This document shows, one piece after another, positions 47,256-58,240 of a DNA stretch of 64,000 nucleotides. The notes beneath the pieces were generated by a model that had not been told where the DNA came from, ran no database searches, and was given only the letters and a program-made list of their open reading frames with translations. Both the position numbers and the translations under genes were made by a program. The stretch spans positions 11,893,169 through 11,957,168 of the forward strand of contig NC_051434.1 of the NCBI RefSeq assembly GCF_001649575.2, read 5' to 3'. The stretch is from Kryptolebias marmoratus. Lineage: Eukaryota; Chordata; Actinopteri; Cyprinodontiformes; Rivulidae. The first letter of the stretch is position 1. Every line of letters starts with the position of its first letter.

Positions 47256-48973
47256 GGCCTTTACTCTCTATGCTGCAGCTGCCTCAGGTTCAGTTTGATC
47301 AGACCAGTAAGGAACTATTTCTGCTTAATGGGAAAAAGCCCAGCGCTTTAAATTTTTTTTTCTCAGCAGTGCAGATTTTTGTGAGCATGCCGTATCCTGT
47401 TGGGGAAAATAAATTACAGTATCTCTCCACTTTCAACCACACAGCAAATTTAGATGACCATCTTCTCTGCTCCATAAACGTGTTCCGTTCCTGCGGCGCG
47501 CTTGTTCCCTCTGCCAGCTGCAGCACAATGTATTTACACGCGGGGGGGGGGGGCAGAGTTGCAGCCATCTTGGAGACATTAGTGCATGCAAAGTCTGCCC
47601 GACGAGTTCAGAGGAACTAGTTTATGTATTCCTCCTCTGTTATTTTATTCATTACTGCTTGTCAGAGAAGGGAGTACATGGGAGCTTAAAACAGCACACA
47701 GGCAATCAGGTGGGCAGACGGGAAGGAGCACGTTTTCCTGTTCAATTTTCTTTTTTTCATTTTCTCCGCTTTCACCTTTTGTGTTCCGTTCATGTCTTGT
47801 TTATTGTTCTCCGTACGACATTCAACGTGAAGTCGTGACAGAGATTTGAGGACGTCAGAGGATTGAGTGCAAACATAAAAAACTGGTGTGGCACGCTTCT
47901 GTTTCGTTTTGTTGAATTCAGATTAACCGCTTTGGGCCAGTGGCGGTCAAGCCAATTAGAAGAAAACTTTTAATTCAGGATTTCTCCATTTTTTTTTTTG
48001 CATGTTTGAGACTTTAATGTGCAAGAACACCCCCCCCCCCATCCAAAGAAGAAAAAGAGACAACAAAGCACCGTACCGAAGCCCTGGAGGTGTTGTTAAT
48101 TCAATGTTACTCCGTGGTTTTTGGATGACTCGTTGCATGTGAGAGGTTGTCGACTCACTGTGAGAAAATAGAAGCCATTGGGCATTGTATAGTCAAGAGG
48201 GGAAGTAAAGCAGAGAAATGCCTGGTAGCCCTTGCTTACCAGAGCTTAGCAGCACTCTTCAAGGCTCAGCAGTCTGTGCAGAAAAAGTTTGGGAGATTTA
48301 AACCGAAGAAGACTCCTTTTCCACTCCCTTCAGGCCAAAACACCTTCTGAATTGGACTCTAATTTTCTGGCTTTTTTTTCCCAGGATGTAAATAACTTTT
48401 GATTTGCTTTGTCCATTTTTTTTTTTTTTTTTTTGGGGGGGGGGCATATTTCAAGGAAGTGCTACACTCTGGCATTTCTTTAGCTTTTGGGCTCGTGTTA
48501 TAGTTCTGGGATGGAAAGCCACAGTGTTCGCCTGAGCTCGGCCGGCGAACAAGCACACGCGTGAATTTGCCGTCACGTTAAATGGCTTGACAAAGACACC
48601 CCCAGAGGTCAATGTTTGCATGTTAAATACGTGCACTACATCAGAAACCCGTGTTGACATTCAGACTGACACGCTGTATTGATTAAGCGTACACATGCTT
48701 TTAGTGTCTGTGGCTCAGGAGGAAATGTGGCCGGCTGACAAACAGAAAGTTGATGGCTTGACCCTGGTTTACCCATCCCACGTGCCCTCAGTCTGCAAGT
48801 GTGTGTGTTTGTGTGTGTGTGTGTGTGCATGGATAAATGTGAGAAAAGTGTGACTTTTTGTGTAAAAGCACTTTGCATGGTTAGGAAGACTAGAAAAGCT
48901 CAATATGATTTCAGTACGTTTACCATTAAGCTTTTGTGATTCGAGCATAAAATTTAAAAAGTGATATAGCACA
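47256..48973. other. Intronic sequence with poly-G, poly-C and poly-T runs
   Basis: Poly-G at 47542-47552, poly-C at 48031-48040, a T/G run at 48417-48443, and a GT tract at 48799-48827. The 130-codon ORF at 47228-47620 starts inside repeat A and runs through the poly-G; it is not a gene. Confidence 0.4.
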
Positions 48974-49022
48974 CGATGATCTTAGTTTAAAACTCTGGCG
49001 TGAAAGGTGGCGGGCGATATGA
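48974..49022 (+). repeat. Repeat A tail fragment
   Basis: 'gatgatcttagtttaaaact' followed by 'gtgaaaggtggcgggcgata'. It is close to the common form of the tail. Confidence 0.65.
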
Positions 49023-50004
49023 GTTTAATTTTAAACGGCGGCGTCTGTGACTGACCGTCCCAACACATGCTGTTGAATCAGCTGATGTATCTGGATGGTG
49101 ACGTGGATGTTGTTTGTCTTTATTCCTCCAGATGTTTCAGATGACTTTTGTTCTGGTGTTTAAACCTACTTGTTGGTTCCGGTGCTTAATGCCTGTATAG
49201 CTTTAAGAAAGTTTAATCTCCGAGGAGAGAACGGCGTCACTGTGGCATTAGTGTCACCTTCTCCACTGAAGACCACCCGCTGACTGTCCATCATGGAGAC
49301 ATCCAGGAGGAAAACTGAGCACGTTTTCTTCTCCACTGATTCCTCTCACACACAGACACATCATTTCTGCTTCTTGTATTTAATCTTCTAGATTTTTCTT
49401 TTTTCCTTGAGGTTGAGAAACTGAAGATGACTGGCAGAAATGGATTTATTTATGAGGCAGGGTTCAGCGCTGGCTTAAGGCCTTTCTCTAAGGCCGTAGT
49501 TTCTTATAGTAGGTTCTTTCTGACAGTGTTTTGTTGTCTTCATTAATATTACATTTTGACATCCTGACAGATATTCATCCCCGGAGGATCAAGTTTTCTC
49601 CCTCACCAAAAAGATTCAGTACTTTCACCTTAAACTTTGACAGTGCCCTGACAGATTGTGGAATTTCTGCCCTTTGTTTTGATAATAATAAAAAAAAAAA
49701 AACATCTTTGAGAGTAAAACACTACATACACGATGCTTGAAGTTTGAAGATGTTTTTAGTCTGTCTTGTCAGGGAAAATTACATTTTAAAATGGCAAATG
49801 AAACGTCTTTATCTCCACAGGAGCATCAACCACAAGGTTTTATATTTTACTTAAATATAAAGTGATTCCAAGTAAATTACATTTTACTCAGTACCATCAG
49901 ATTTCAATTTAAACCAACACATTTTCATTAGTTTTATGCCTCTGGCTTATTGCTAGCAGTTAGATTTTACTTGTGCCACGAAAGGCAGGTGATCATGTAA
50001 TAGC
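49023..50004. other. Intronic sequence, nothing recognised
   Basis: AT-rich with an A run at 49688-49701. Confidence 0.3.
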
Positions 50005-50240
50005 CTGTGTGTGTTTCAGTTAAAACATCTCGTGAACCACTTTTAATAAATCTTTAAGAGTAATCATTGGATTTACGTCTACAACTGATTAACTTTTAGA
50101 ATCAACCCATTTCAAGATGGCTGTCACAGGTAATTGACCTTAGCAAACACAAAAATGGCTGTAAGTTAGATGATTTTACCAATATTGAGTTGAAATTTGG
50201 CTTGGTAGTAACTGAGTCATCCCCGTTACGTTCTATAAGA
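50005..50240 (+). repeat. Repeat A copy lacking the tail
   Basis: 'cagttaaaacatctcgtgaa', 'gagtaatcattggattta', 'tctacaactgattaactttt', 'ttcaagatggctgtcacagg', 'acacaaaaatggctgtaa' and 'gaaatttggcttggtagtaa'. Confidence 0.75.
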
Positions 50241-52640
50241 GCTACTAAATTGTGCACCATGTTTGGCTTGCATGGCAGTGGGTGATGGTTTCATTAAATA
50301 TAGTCTCTCTCTCTGGGCTAGAGTTGGTGAATAAAAACTGTGAGAAACTGAGGCGAAATGTGAGTTGTAGTCCTACTGAATTTCGAGTATTTGCAACCAA
50401 GCAACCAGCAAACCACGCAGCAGCGTTTTCCAGATGCTTTCCGTAGGAAGGAGAGCTACCGCGCAGCTGTGAAGATACAGCTAGAATGATAGAAACTAAA
50501 CTGAGAGGGTTTGAGAGACCTGCAACCAATCTGACTGTTTTGAGGAAAAAAAACCCCAAAAAACTTGTTTCATGTTCAAAATTCAAGTGGCACCTTTACA
50601 ACTCATGCGAGGAAATTGAGGACCACCCTGAGACATTTTGAGACAGTTTGGAAACTCCCTCGCAAGTGATCATCAACTAGTCTCCAACAGACTGGACTTA
50701 AGTGTTAAAATGCTGATTTAAACAACAAAAAGCTTTCTGTTAACAACATTATTGACAATGCACGATATCCGGAAGGCTTCAGGAGTGTTTCAGATATAGC
50801 CAGTTTTAAAAACAAGATTGTTCTTTGAATTTTATTTAGGTTTTTTAGGCATGCTTTTAAGGTTAGCCTTTGTATGGCTCTTATTATTTGCATTTAAGCA
50901 GAAGTACTTTGCTCTTTCTTATTTAAAAAATTTTCAGCCACACACATGAACATAAACTTAAACTTGCATGGAAATAAATGTGCAAAGAATCCTTGGTGAT
51001 GACAGTTGCCTGTGGACACACGGGGGGGGGGCAATGATTGAGATGTAACAGAGGAAGATGAATATTCTGATCCACTCAATTATTAATTTATGCTTAAAAT
51101 CAATACCCAGACTGAGAGAGAAGTCTAGGGTTTCCAAAAAAAAAAACCAAAGCTATCATTTGGACCATCAAATATGTTCAAATGAATTCATAAATGTGCA
51201 GAACATTTGGAGCTTTTACACAAATGCATCATGTAATGAGTTAAATTCTTGGATGACAGGCGTTATTTAAACATTTTTTGTGTATATAATGCCATTTTAC
51301 TGTTAAAGATAAAAAGATGCAACATCACAGCTCCATCCAAAGGGCCCTGTGAGGGTCTTTATTACTCTTATTGTCAGCTTGGCGGTCCTTATCTCACCTG
51401 TGTTCACGTTGTACTTTCACTATTCACCGCATTCAGCTCATCTGACAGTGAGGTGCACCTTGTGCGATAACGCCGCACACAAACCTGCCTTTGTTGGTGC
51501 GAATAAAAGCATTTTCTATTTTAAGTGGACCCGAGCTAAGCTTGGGTCTGCTTAAACCATGAAGACTAGCACCTATTCAGTGACTTGATTCCTGTATTGT
51601 AAGTCCACAAACATGCCCCCACCTTCCGTAAAAATGTGGAGCCGTCGTGAATGCAGCTGCCAGAGATCATGTTTTTATCCTATGTTGTGTTTACATACCG
51701 GCAGTACCACCTTTGATGGGATTAGAATCACCAAAGACGTGCTTTAGCCGGCCTGGGATGCTGCTAGCAGGGAGAATGTGCAGGGATTTATGCATTTTTG
51801 ATGCAGCGTTGGGGAGGAGTGGAACTCTGAAAAGGCTGCATGACCTACTTAGGGAGCTGTGGAATTCAGACGAATCGTTGTGCCACAAAAAGAGAAAAAC
51901 CTGTCTTTCATTCTCTGCGTGCTTCAGAAGTATGCAAAGTGTGCTCTTGTGCTTTTTTCTTCTTCTTTCTTTTTGGCTTTCTGGTGTTTTGATGAGTCCA
52001 CTGGATGTATATCTCACCCTCTCCTCACTCAGCCTTTCACTTTGCATTAATGTGCGCTCCGTCTTAATTTAAGCTGTTTTCTGTTTTTCTTATTTTTTTT
52101 TTTCCAAAACAATTTTCTTAGATCCTGCAACGTTTTCACCAAGAAGACATCTAGCTATCTGTAGAAACTGTGCACACACATTTCCACACAAGAGTTGGAC
52201 TAACATTCGTTTTTTTCTTCTGTCCACATCTAAGGGAAAAATGCAATTTTCTTTGCAACTCGGCCTTGTACACAAATTAATTTTCCTTGGCATCCTAGCC
52301 CCCTTTGCTCCCTCTCTCACCTCCTTCCATCACCTCTTTCCTCTCTTTCTGGGTTGCTATGGCAACACAGCACTGTATGTCAACTTCTCAAATGAAACGG
52401 CATTGTCACACTGTCACATTCCTGCTTTACCGGCGCCCTGTAGGGGGCGGGGCTCCACTGCCTTTTCCCAGTCGCTACCCTCCTCCCCTTCCCCCCAAAA
52501 CAAAAACAAACAAACAAACAAAAAAATCCAGTCAATGAGCGATTCATTGGCAAAGACAAGCACTCAGTCACTGCCTACAAATGAAGCATTTATTTGAGCC
52601 GGAAATGAGCCATTGTGAGACAAGAGTCGACCACCTGGTT

Positions 52641-52644
<4 letters not shown>
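50241..52644. other. Intronic sequence, no gene seen
   Basis: Poly-G at 51021-51029, T-rich stretch at 52078-52104 and C-rich stretch with AAACAAAC units at 52480-52527. ORFs such as 51647-52072 have no domain; that frame ends in a Leu/Ser-rich low-complexity run. Confidence 0.35.

Positions 52645-52681
<37 letters not shown>
52645..52681. repeat. (GT)n microsatellite
   Basis: A pure TG tract of about 37 bases. Confidence 0.95.
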
Positions 52682-52899
52682 TGGGCTTGTAGCACCTTGT
52701 GATTGATGATTGTGTGGGACACTGTTGGCGTGATCCCCAGGGTGGTTAAATATGCCCCGGTGAATTAAATCCCAGAGAGCACCATGTTTGTATTTTAAAT
52801 TGCTCGTGTTGAGGATAATGAGAAGGCTAAATGTGAACTTGAGGCATTGCAGTCTCTGGGAATTTTTTTTAAGTTTAGATCCTTGAATTGGGGTAATGT

Positions 52900-53390
52900 G
52901 GAGAGGTTATGAACAAATGATGTCTTACCTGTTGTTGATGGCGTTTTTAAAGATCTCAGTTTGCAGAAAGAGTTGAATTCTGACCAGATTAACGTACGAG
53001 GGAAAATGAATTACCGCCATTTTAATACAACTAACAACTAACTAACAGTTAATGCAAAAGCTATTAGCTATTACCACTTTTTTTTACTTGGAATTGTATG
53101 AATTAGTTGCAAACACAAATGGCTGCAGCTACTTGTAACACCTCTGGAGCAGGTGTAGAATAACCATGTAATGTAACTGAGGATGATTATAAAGTAGATA
53201 AGGTTATAAAATAATAGTTGTATGAACCGTTGTAACATGTTTAAGATCACTTGTTTTAAGACAACAATAATCCACTTTGGTCTTGACCCTGCTAGGACTA
53301 GCCATTAGCTCATCCTTTTCTCTGAGTTTATTCAAAAAGTTATCTCCGACAGGTAAGATATTAACGGTTCGTAACGTTTTCATGGAACTT
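52900..53390. repeat. Repeat B, fold-back copy with both ends facing
   Basis: The left arm (about 52901-52990) contains 'gaggttatgaac', TCTTACCTGTTGTTGATG and 'agatctcagtttgcagaaag'. The right arm (about 53270-53385) is its reverse: 'gtttattcaaaaagttatct', CCGACAGGTAAGATATTAAC and 'ggttcgtaacg'. By eye roughly two thirds of the bases pair. Between them lies AT-rich DNA with 'aagctattagctatta'. No coding capacity is seen, as expected for a non-autonomous fold-back element. Confidence 0.6.
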
Positions 53391-55114
53391 CAGAAGTTTA
53401 GAACTGTTTCCTTGATTATTATTATTTTAATTCATAGTAATCAGCTTTTATAAATGTGATTTAAATAATGAACTACGATTTTAAATATTTCATTCAACAC
53501 AATTTTTTTTTTAGAATAATTTACATGAGCCATTCTGCTGCATATGACTTATAACACCTTTATCTTTTCAGTAGGATGTCATTTTCCATTACCCTCAAAA
53601 GCTTATCTGCATTCCTCTGTGCTTTCATGCCAACAACTATTTAATCAGTTCAAAACAAATTTTAATGTTTAATAACTAGGCCTACGTTTGGCTTCCACAT
53701 TATGTTAGTCGACTCTTTGAAATCATAGCTTTTTAAAAAATATATGGTGAGGTGGTTAACTGAGGAAGTAATTGGACTGAGCAGAAAACAGGAATGTTAA
53801 AGTACCGAGACGACGGGCTAATGATGCAACACTTACAGCCACAACCCTTAATAACTTTAAACCTCCTGGAGTTGAGAGAGCAGAGACACGGTGGAAGGGA
53901 TGAATGAAAAGAGAGGAAATCCTAGTAGAAAATGATGCAGGTAAACTGTGAAACAGGAAGACCGAGTTACGTAAAGGACTGTAGGGATAAAAAAGAAAAG
54001 TGATGAGGCGGATGAAGCGGTGAAAAAAGCAGCAGCGGTTCGAGCGGGGGGAAAAAAAAAAAGGTTTAGAAAATGGCAGAGAGGTCCTGAATCCAAACAG
54101 AGACTGGGCCAGGATTCCTCAGAGGGAGTGTTCTGCTTTAACAAGATTGATGTGCACGGACACAGGAATCCTGAGGCTGCAGAGAGGGACAGCCTGAAGT
54201 GTGCTCTGCTCTACTCCGTGAAGCACAAAGACACACACACACACACACCTCTTTGCACCCACTCATGTTTTCGACTCCGCTCGGCAGTTACCATGCCTGC
54301 ACTTTCCAGACTTCTATACATCTTCTACCGATTGAAAAGCTGTTTCTTCTTGAAAAGATGCCAATAGTTGGTTTTCCTTACAGTCTTTTAGTGCTTATCC
54401 TTTCAATCCTGACTTAAAATCAACAGCAACATCGATTGCTTTCACACTCTGCATTAAAAAATAACCATTAGCAACATCAGAGAATAACCTATTAACATTA
54501 TCCTCTGAACGCACAATACTATGTGATTATGTGACTAAGTGCTCAACAAAAAGAAAATATCAAACGTTTTATCTTTCTTAATGGATTGTAAATAAGAAAA
54601 TAATCAGCACATAGCACTAAAACCACGGCCACAACCAATAAACACAAAGCAAAGCGAGTAAAGTAACATGTTTCCTGTTTTCATCTGTCATTTGTTTAAA
54701 AGTTTCAGAGTGTGTTCTCCAAACAGACTTGGAGAAATGTCTGTTTTTCGCTCTCCACAGTAACCTTTAGACATCTATACAAATCAAATTGGCTCGTAAT
54801 CCAATGATTCATTCATTCACTGCTGCACTGTTAACCAGATCAGTGTCCTTTGTTCCACCTCTTTCTCTTTTTTCCTGCCCTACTTTACTGAATTTATCCA
54901 TGGGACAGAGTGGAAGACCTGTGGGGCCAAGAGACAATTGACTTGATAATGGACTCCTCTCTCTTCTCCACACTGGCTGTCCACAATCCTCGTCTCATTG
55001 TCTTTCTCATTTGATAGTTAAATCTGGGGTTGCAAACAATTTTTAGCGCAGCCTTGAATTCTTGAGAAGCTAATAAGCTTAAGTAGTGCTTCTAAACAAA
55101 AACAAAAGGCCGAG
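53391..55114. other. Intronic AT-rich sequence
   Basis: A small CA tract at 54230-54247. No exon seen. Confidence 0.35.
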
Positions 55115-55460
55115 CATACCTGCTGTAGCTGTAGCCGTTTTGGTCAAACTTTGTAGACGTTGTGCACAATCTCATTCAATACTATGAGGTTTTTGTGAGA
55201 TTATAAGATTCTATGTTGGGGATGAATATCTGCTACTGCCGCACCCAATTGTACCTCAGTATGTGAAAAAATGACTGAATTATAGCCATTTCTGTGTTCA
55301 CTAAAGTTGTTTAGCTGTGGCAGCCATCTTGAATCAGGTTGATTCCAAATGTTAATCAGTTGTAGGTGTTCTTCCAATGATTACTTTGTGACAGTTTGAA
55401 TAAAATTGGTCCAGTTGTTCATACGATAGTTTGTCAATGGTACAAAAACACACACAGGCA
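55115..55460 (-). repeat. Repeat A, long inverted copy
   Basis: It reads 'tagccgttttggtcaaactt', 'atgaatatctgctactgccg', 'acctcagtatgtgaaaaaat', 'gactgaattatagcca', 'gtggcagccatcttgaatca', 'ccaaatgttaatcagttgta' and 'ccagttgttcatacgat'. The tail with the palindrome is absent. Confidence 0.75.
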
Positions 55461-57604
55461 AAAATGTCATTGCTCTTTTGCCTTCAGCGATGGACGTTAA
55501 ACAGTTAATAGATTATGTCAGCTCTAAGTACGTAAACCTTTTATTTTCTTTAACAGTTTTGTAATGTTGTTTTGGTCCATCTCTTAGGCAGTGGAGATAT
55601 AGACAGCAGGTAATGGCAGTAGGTGTAAAAACTGGAATGACACAAGTCCGTTGTCTCCATCCTTCCTGCTTCCTGACTGAGCCTGAGCTGAACATACAAA
55701 CAAGTCTGACAAATTCAGAGCGGCTCAGCAAAATGGGCACTTTTTAAATTAAATCTTGCCTTGCAGCATCTCCCCGCAGGGCTTTGTGAAAGTGTGGACT
55801 TGTTTATTTCTGCATTTGAACAGAACTGCTGTGGAAAAAAAAAGGTAAATGTTGCATTTTTCTGATTTACTGCTTTGTCCTGTGATTGGTCAAGGTGGGT
55901 TTTTGCTCCTTCCTCTGGCTTGTTTTAGCGATGCAAAAGATTAGAACCTAGTCTTCAAAGTTCTGGCCTATATGGTATATTGGAACTTTAACATAAGCTA
56001 ATTCCAGTCAGATTAATATTCTAAACCCACTTTCCCAACCACAGCAACTGTCAAAACATGAAAGATTAGCTCAAGAGCCAGTTTTTAATTTACATTTTCA
56101 CTGTAGCAATATAGCAGTAAATACGGTGTGGAGCAAAAAGGTCTGTAAGACCTGCAACCTCTTTCCATATAAACTGTTTATTCCAATATACAGAAGAAAA
56201 AGTTGTTTGCTTTTATACACTGATGAAAGCATTAGTTTCTCCCAGCAGAGTAACCTAAATGATGCATATGGAATCATTAACATTGTGCATGCTACTGTCA
56301 TACTTCATATACATTTTAAATCTTCATGCAGGATTCCTCAAACCTCAGAGGGCCGTGTTCTGTTATATGTAACTTCTGCACACAGGCTTTTCAATTTCGA
56401 GTTCAGTTTCAGTTCATTTATCAAACGGAGACAGTATGCACAAATCTCAAAGAAAAAAAAAAAAACCACGTTAGCATCAGATTTGACCGCTGGCTGATTT
56501 CCATCCACAGTCCCAGTTGTAGGTAAACACAAAATATATGCAATAAATGAACATAATGAATGAATGAACTGAAATTATAAATCATTACTACAAGTTTAAA
56601 CAACAGAACAGAAGTATGATTTAAAATATTTAAACCTGGAACAGGGCTGAAAGCTCCAGTTTCTGTTTTTATATGATGAACATGTACAAATCAGTCACAT
56701 TTAATTAAGCAAACAAACTACCCAACGATAAATAAAACTTGCTGGTGTACCTCAGACCTGTCCTCGGGGATGGATCTCTTCAGAGGGCATGTCATGTGGG
56801 TCCATCCTTCTCTCTGGTTAGCACAACATGTTCCAGCTGTTGTCAGGCCTTGTCAAAAGCATAACATCCTGTAATGGGCTTAACGCAGCATCTGCTTTCT
56901 GCGCCGCACAGATTGCTAATAAAGGTGTAGCTTGTTTGCTGGGGCTTTTACTACCACTGCCCAATGGAAGCTTATCTCTAATTTGTGTGAGAGCTGATGT
57001 GCGCGGTATGGTTTTTTTTCCCCCTTTTTTGCATTTGGTGTTGTGACATGCGCTTGTGTCGGGATGACAATTTGTCAAGCAAATTTGTGCCTTTGAGAAT
57101 AACCACGAGCTCAGGGGGAGGGATATCGTGCGTGGGAGTGACGGAGAGTGAAGACGAGCGAAAGAGGCTTGTCACCACTTGAAGAAGGGCTCCAGCGTGC
57201 CATCATGGTTATCCTGGTGGCCATCTGAGTTCTTCAAAAAGCCAGAGATAGACGGAGTGCAACGACGAGAGGCGGACTGAGCAGGGAGCGAGAGACGGAG
57301 GGGAAATCGGCCATCAGCAACGGATTTTAAAGGCCAGAGAAGCTGGGCTCCTCAGCTTTTTAAACGTTTTGGGCGGCAGGCATAAAATGTAAAGAAATCA
57401 GATTGCAATAAGACAACTCCATCAGTTCTTCCTGCTCTCAATTTTATTTCATTCACACTCAATCAATCAATGTGAACTCTGCTCAGATACTCCGGGGTCT
57501 GCTGTTTAAATGTTACCACGCGGAGTCTTGATGCCTGCTGCATTCCCAACTCAGCTCCACTCACTCCTCCGCTTCTTACTGCTTTTATTAACTGCCCACC
57601 AAAA
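55461..57604. other. Intronic AT-rich sequence, no gene seen
   Basis: An A run at 56453-56465. The stretches around 56820-57180 carry opposing ORFs without domain features. Confidence 0.35.
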
Positions 57605-58240
57605 GCAGGAAGTGATGATGCGTTTGTCTGTAGCGTTAGCAAGATATCTCATGGACCACTGGACAGAGGTTAAGGAAACTTTCAGGAAATAATCACTGGA
57701 TGTACAATTACAGTGAATTAACCTTTGGAGTCATTACAAGTCATGATGGCCACCACAGCCTTTTGACATTAGCCAACATAAAAACAGCTATAGGTCAGGT
57801 AATTTTACAGATATTGAGCTAAATTTTGATGTCAAGTCAAATTTATTCATATGACACTTTTCAGCAACCAGGCAGTTCAAAGTGCTTTACATCATAAAAA
57901 CACAATACAATAAATGAGCAGAAGTAAAATTAAGAGAGGAAAATCAAGCTAGTAAACTAAGATATAAAAAGCTAAACTAAAGTAGTAGCTGAGAGTCATT
58001 CATGGGATTGTGCATCATGTTGTTTGACCAAAACGGCTACAACACCAAACTGGATATAGCTCAGGTAATTTTACCAATGCAGAGGTAAAATATAATGTGT
58101 TAGTAGCTGAGAGTCATTCATAGCACACACTATGAGCGTGACATAGTGCAATAATGCATGTAATCGTGCATAACCTTATGTTCAACAGACACAAGATGAT
58201 CTTAGTCTGAAAGGTGCTGGGTGATGTGCAGTTTAAACAA
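57605..58240 (+). repeat. Repeat A, interrupted copy followed by a second partial copy
   Basis: Left part (57605-57831): 'gtctgtagcgttagcaagat', 'atctcatggaccactgg', 'tcaggaaataatcactggat', 'gatggccaccacagcc', 'tattgagctaaattttgatg'. It resumes at 57982 with 'gtagtagctgagagtcattc' after the inserted repeat C. From about 58043 a second partial body ('caggtaattttaccaatgca', 'gttagtagctgagagtcatt', 'agatgatcttagtctgaaag') runs to 58240. Confidence 0.75.
57832..57981 (+). repeat. Repeat C inserted into repeat A
   Basis: It begins TCAAGTCAAATTTATTC and contains 'gcagttcaaagtgctttaca' and 'ataaaaacacaatacaataa', words of a very common fish dispersed repeat. Its borders are sharp against repeat A on both sides. 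No clear target duplication is visible. Confidence 0.7.

Noticed and set aside
47228..47620. 130-codon plus-strand ORF
   Set aside because: It begins in the tail of repeat A and ends through a poly-G run.
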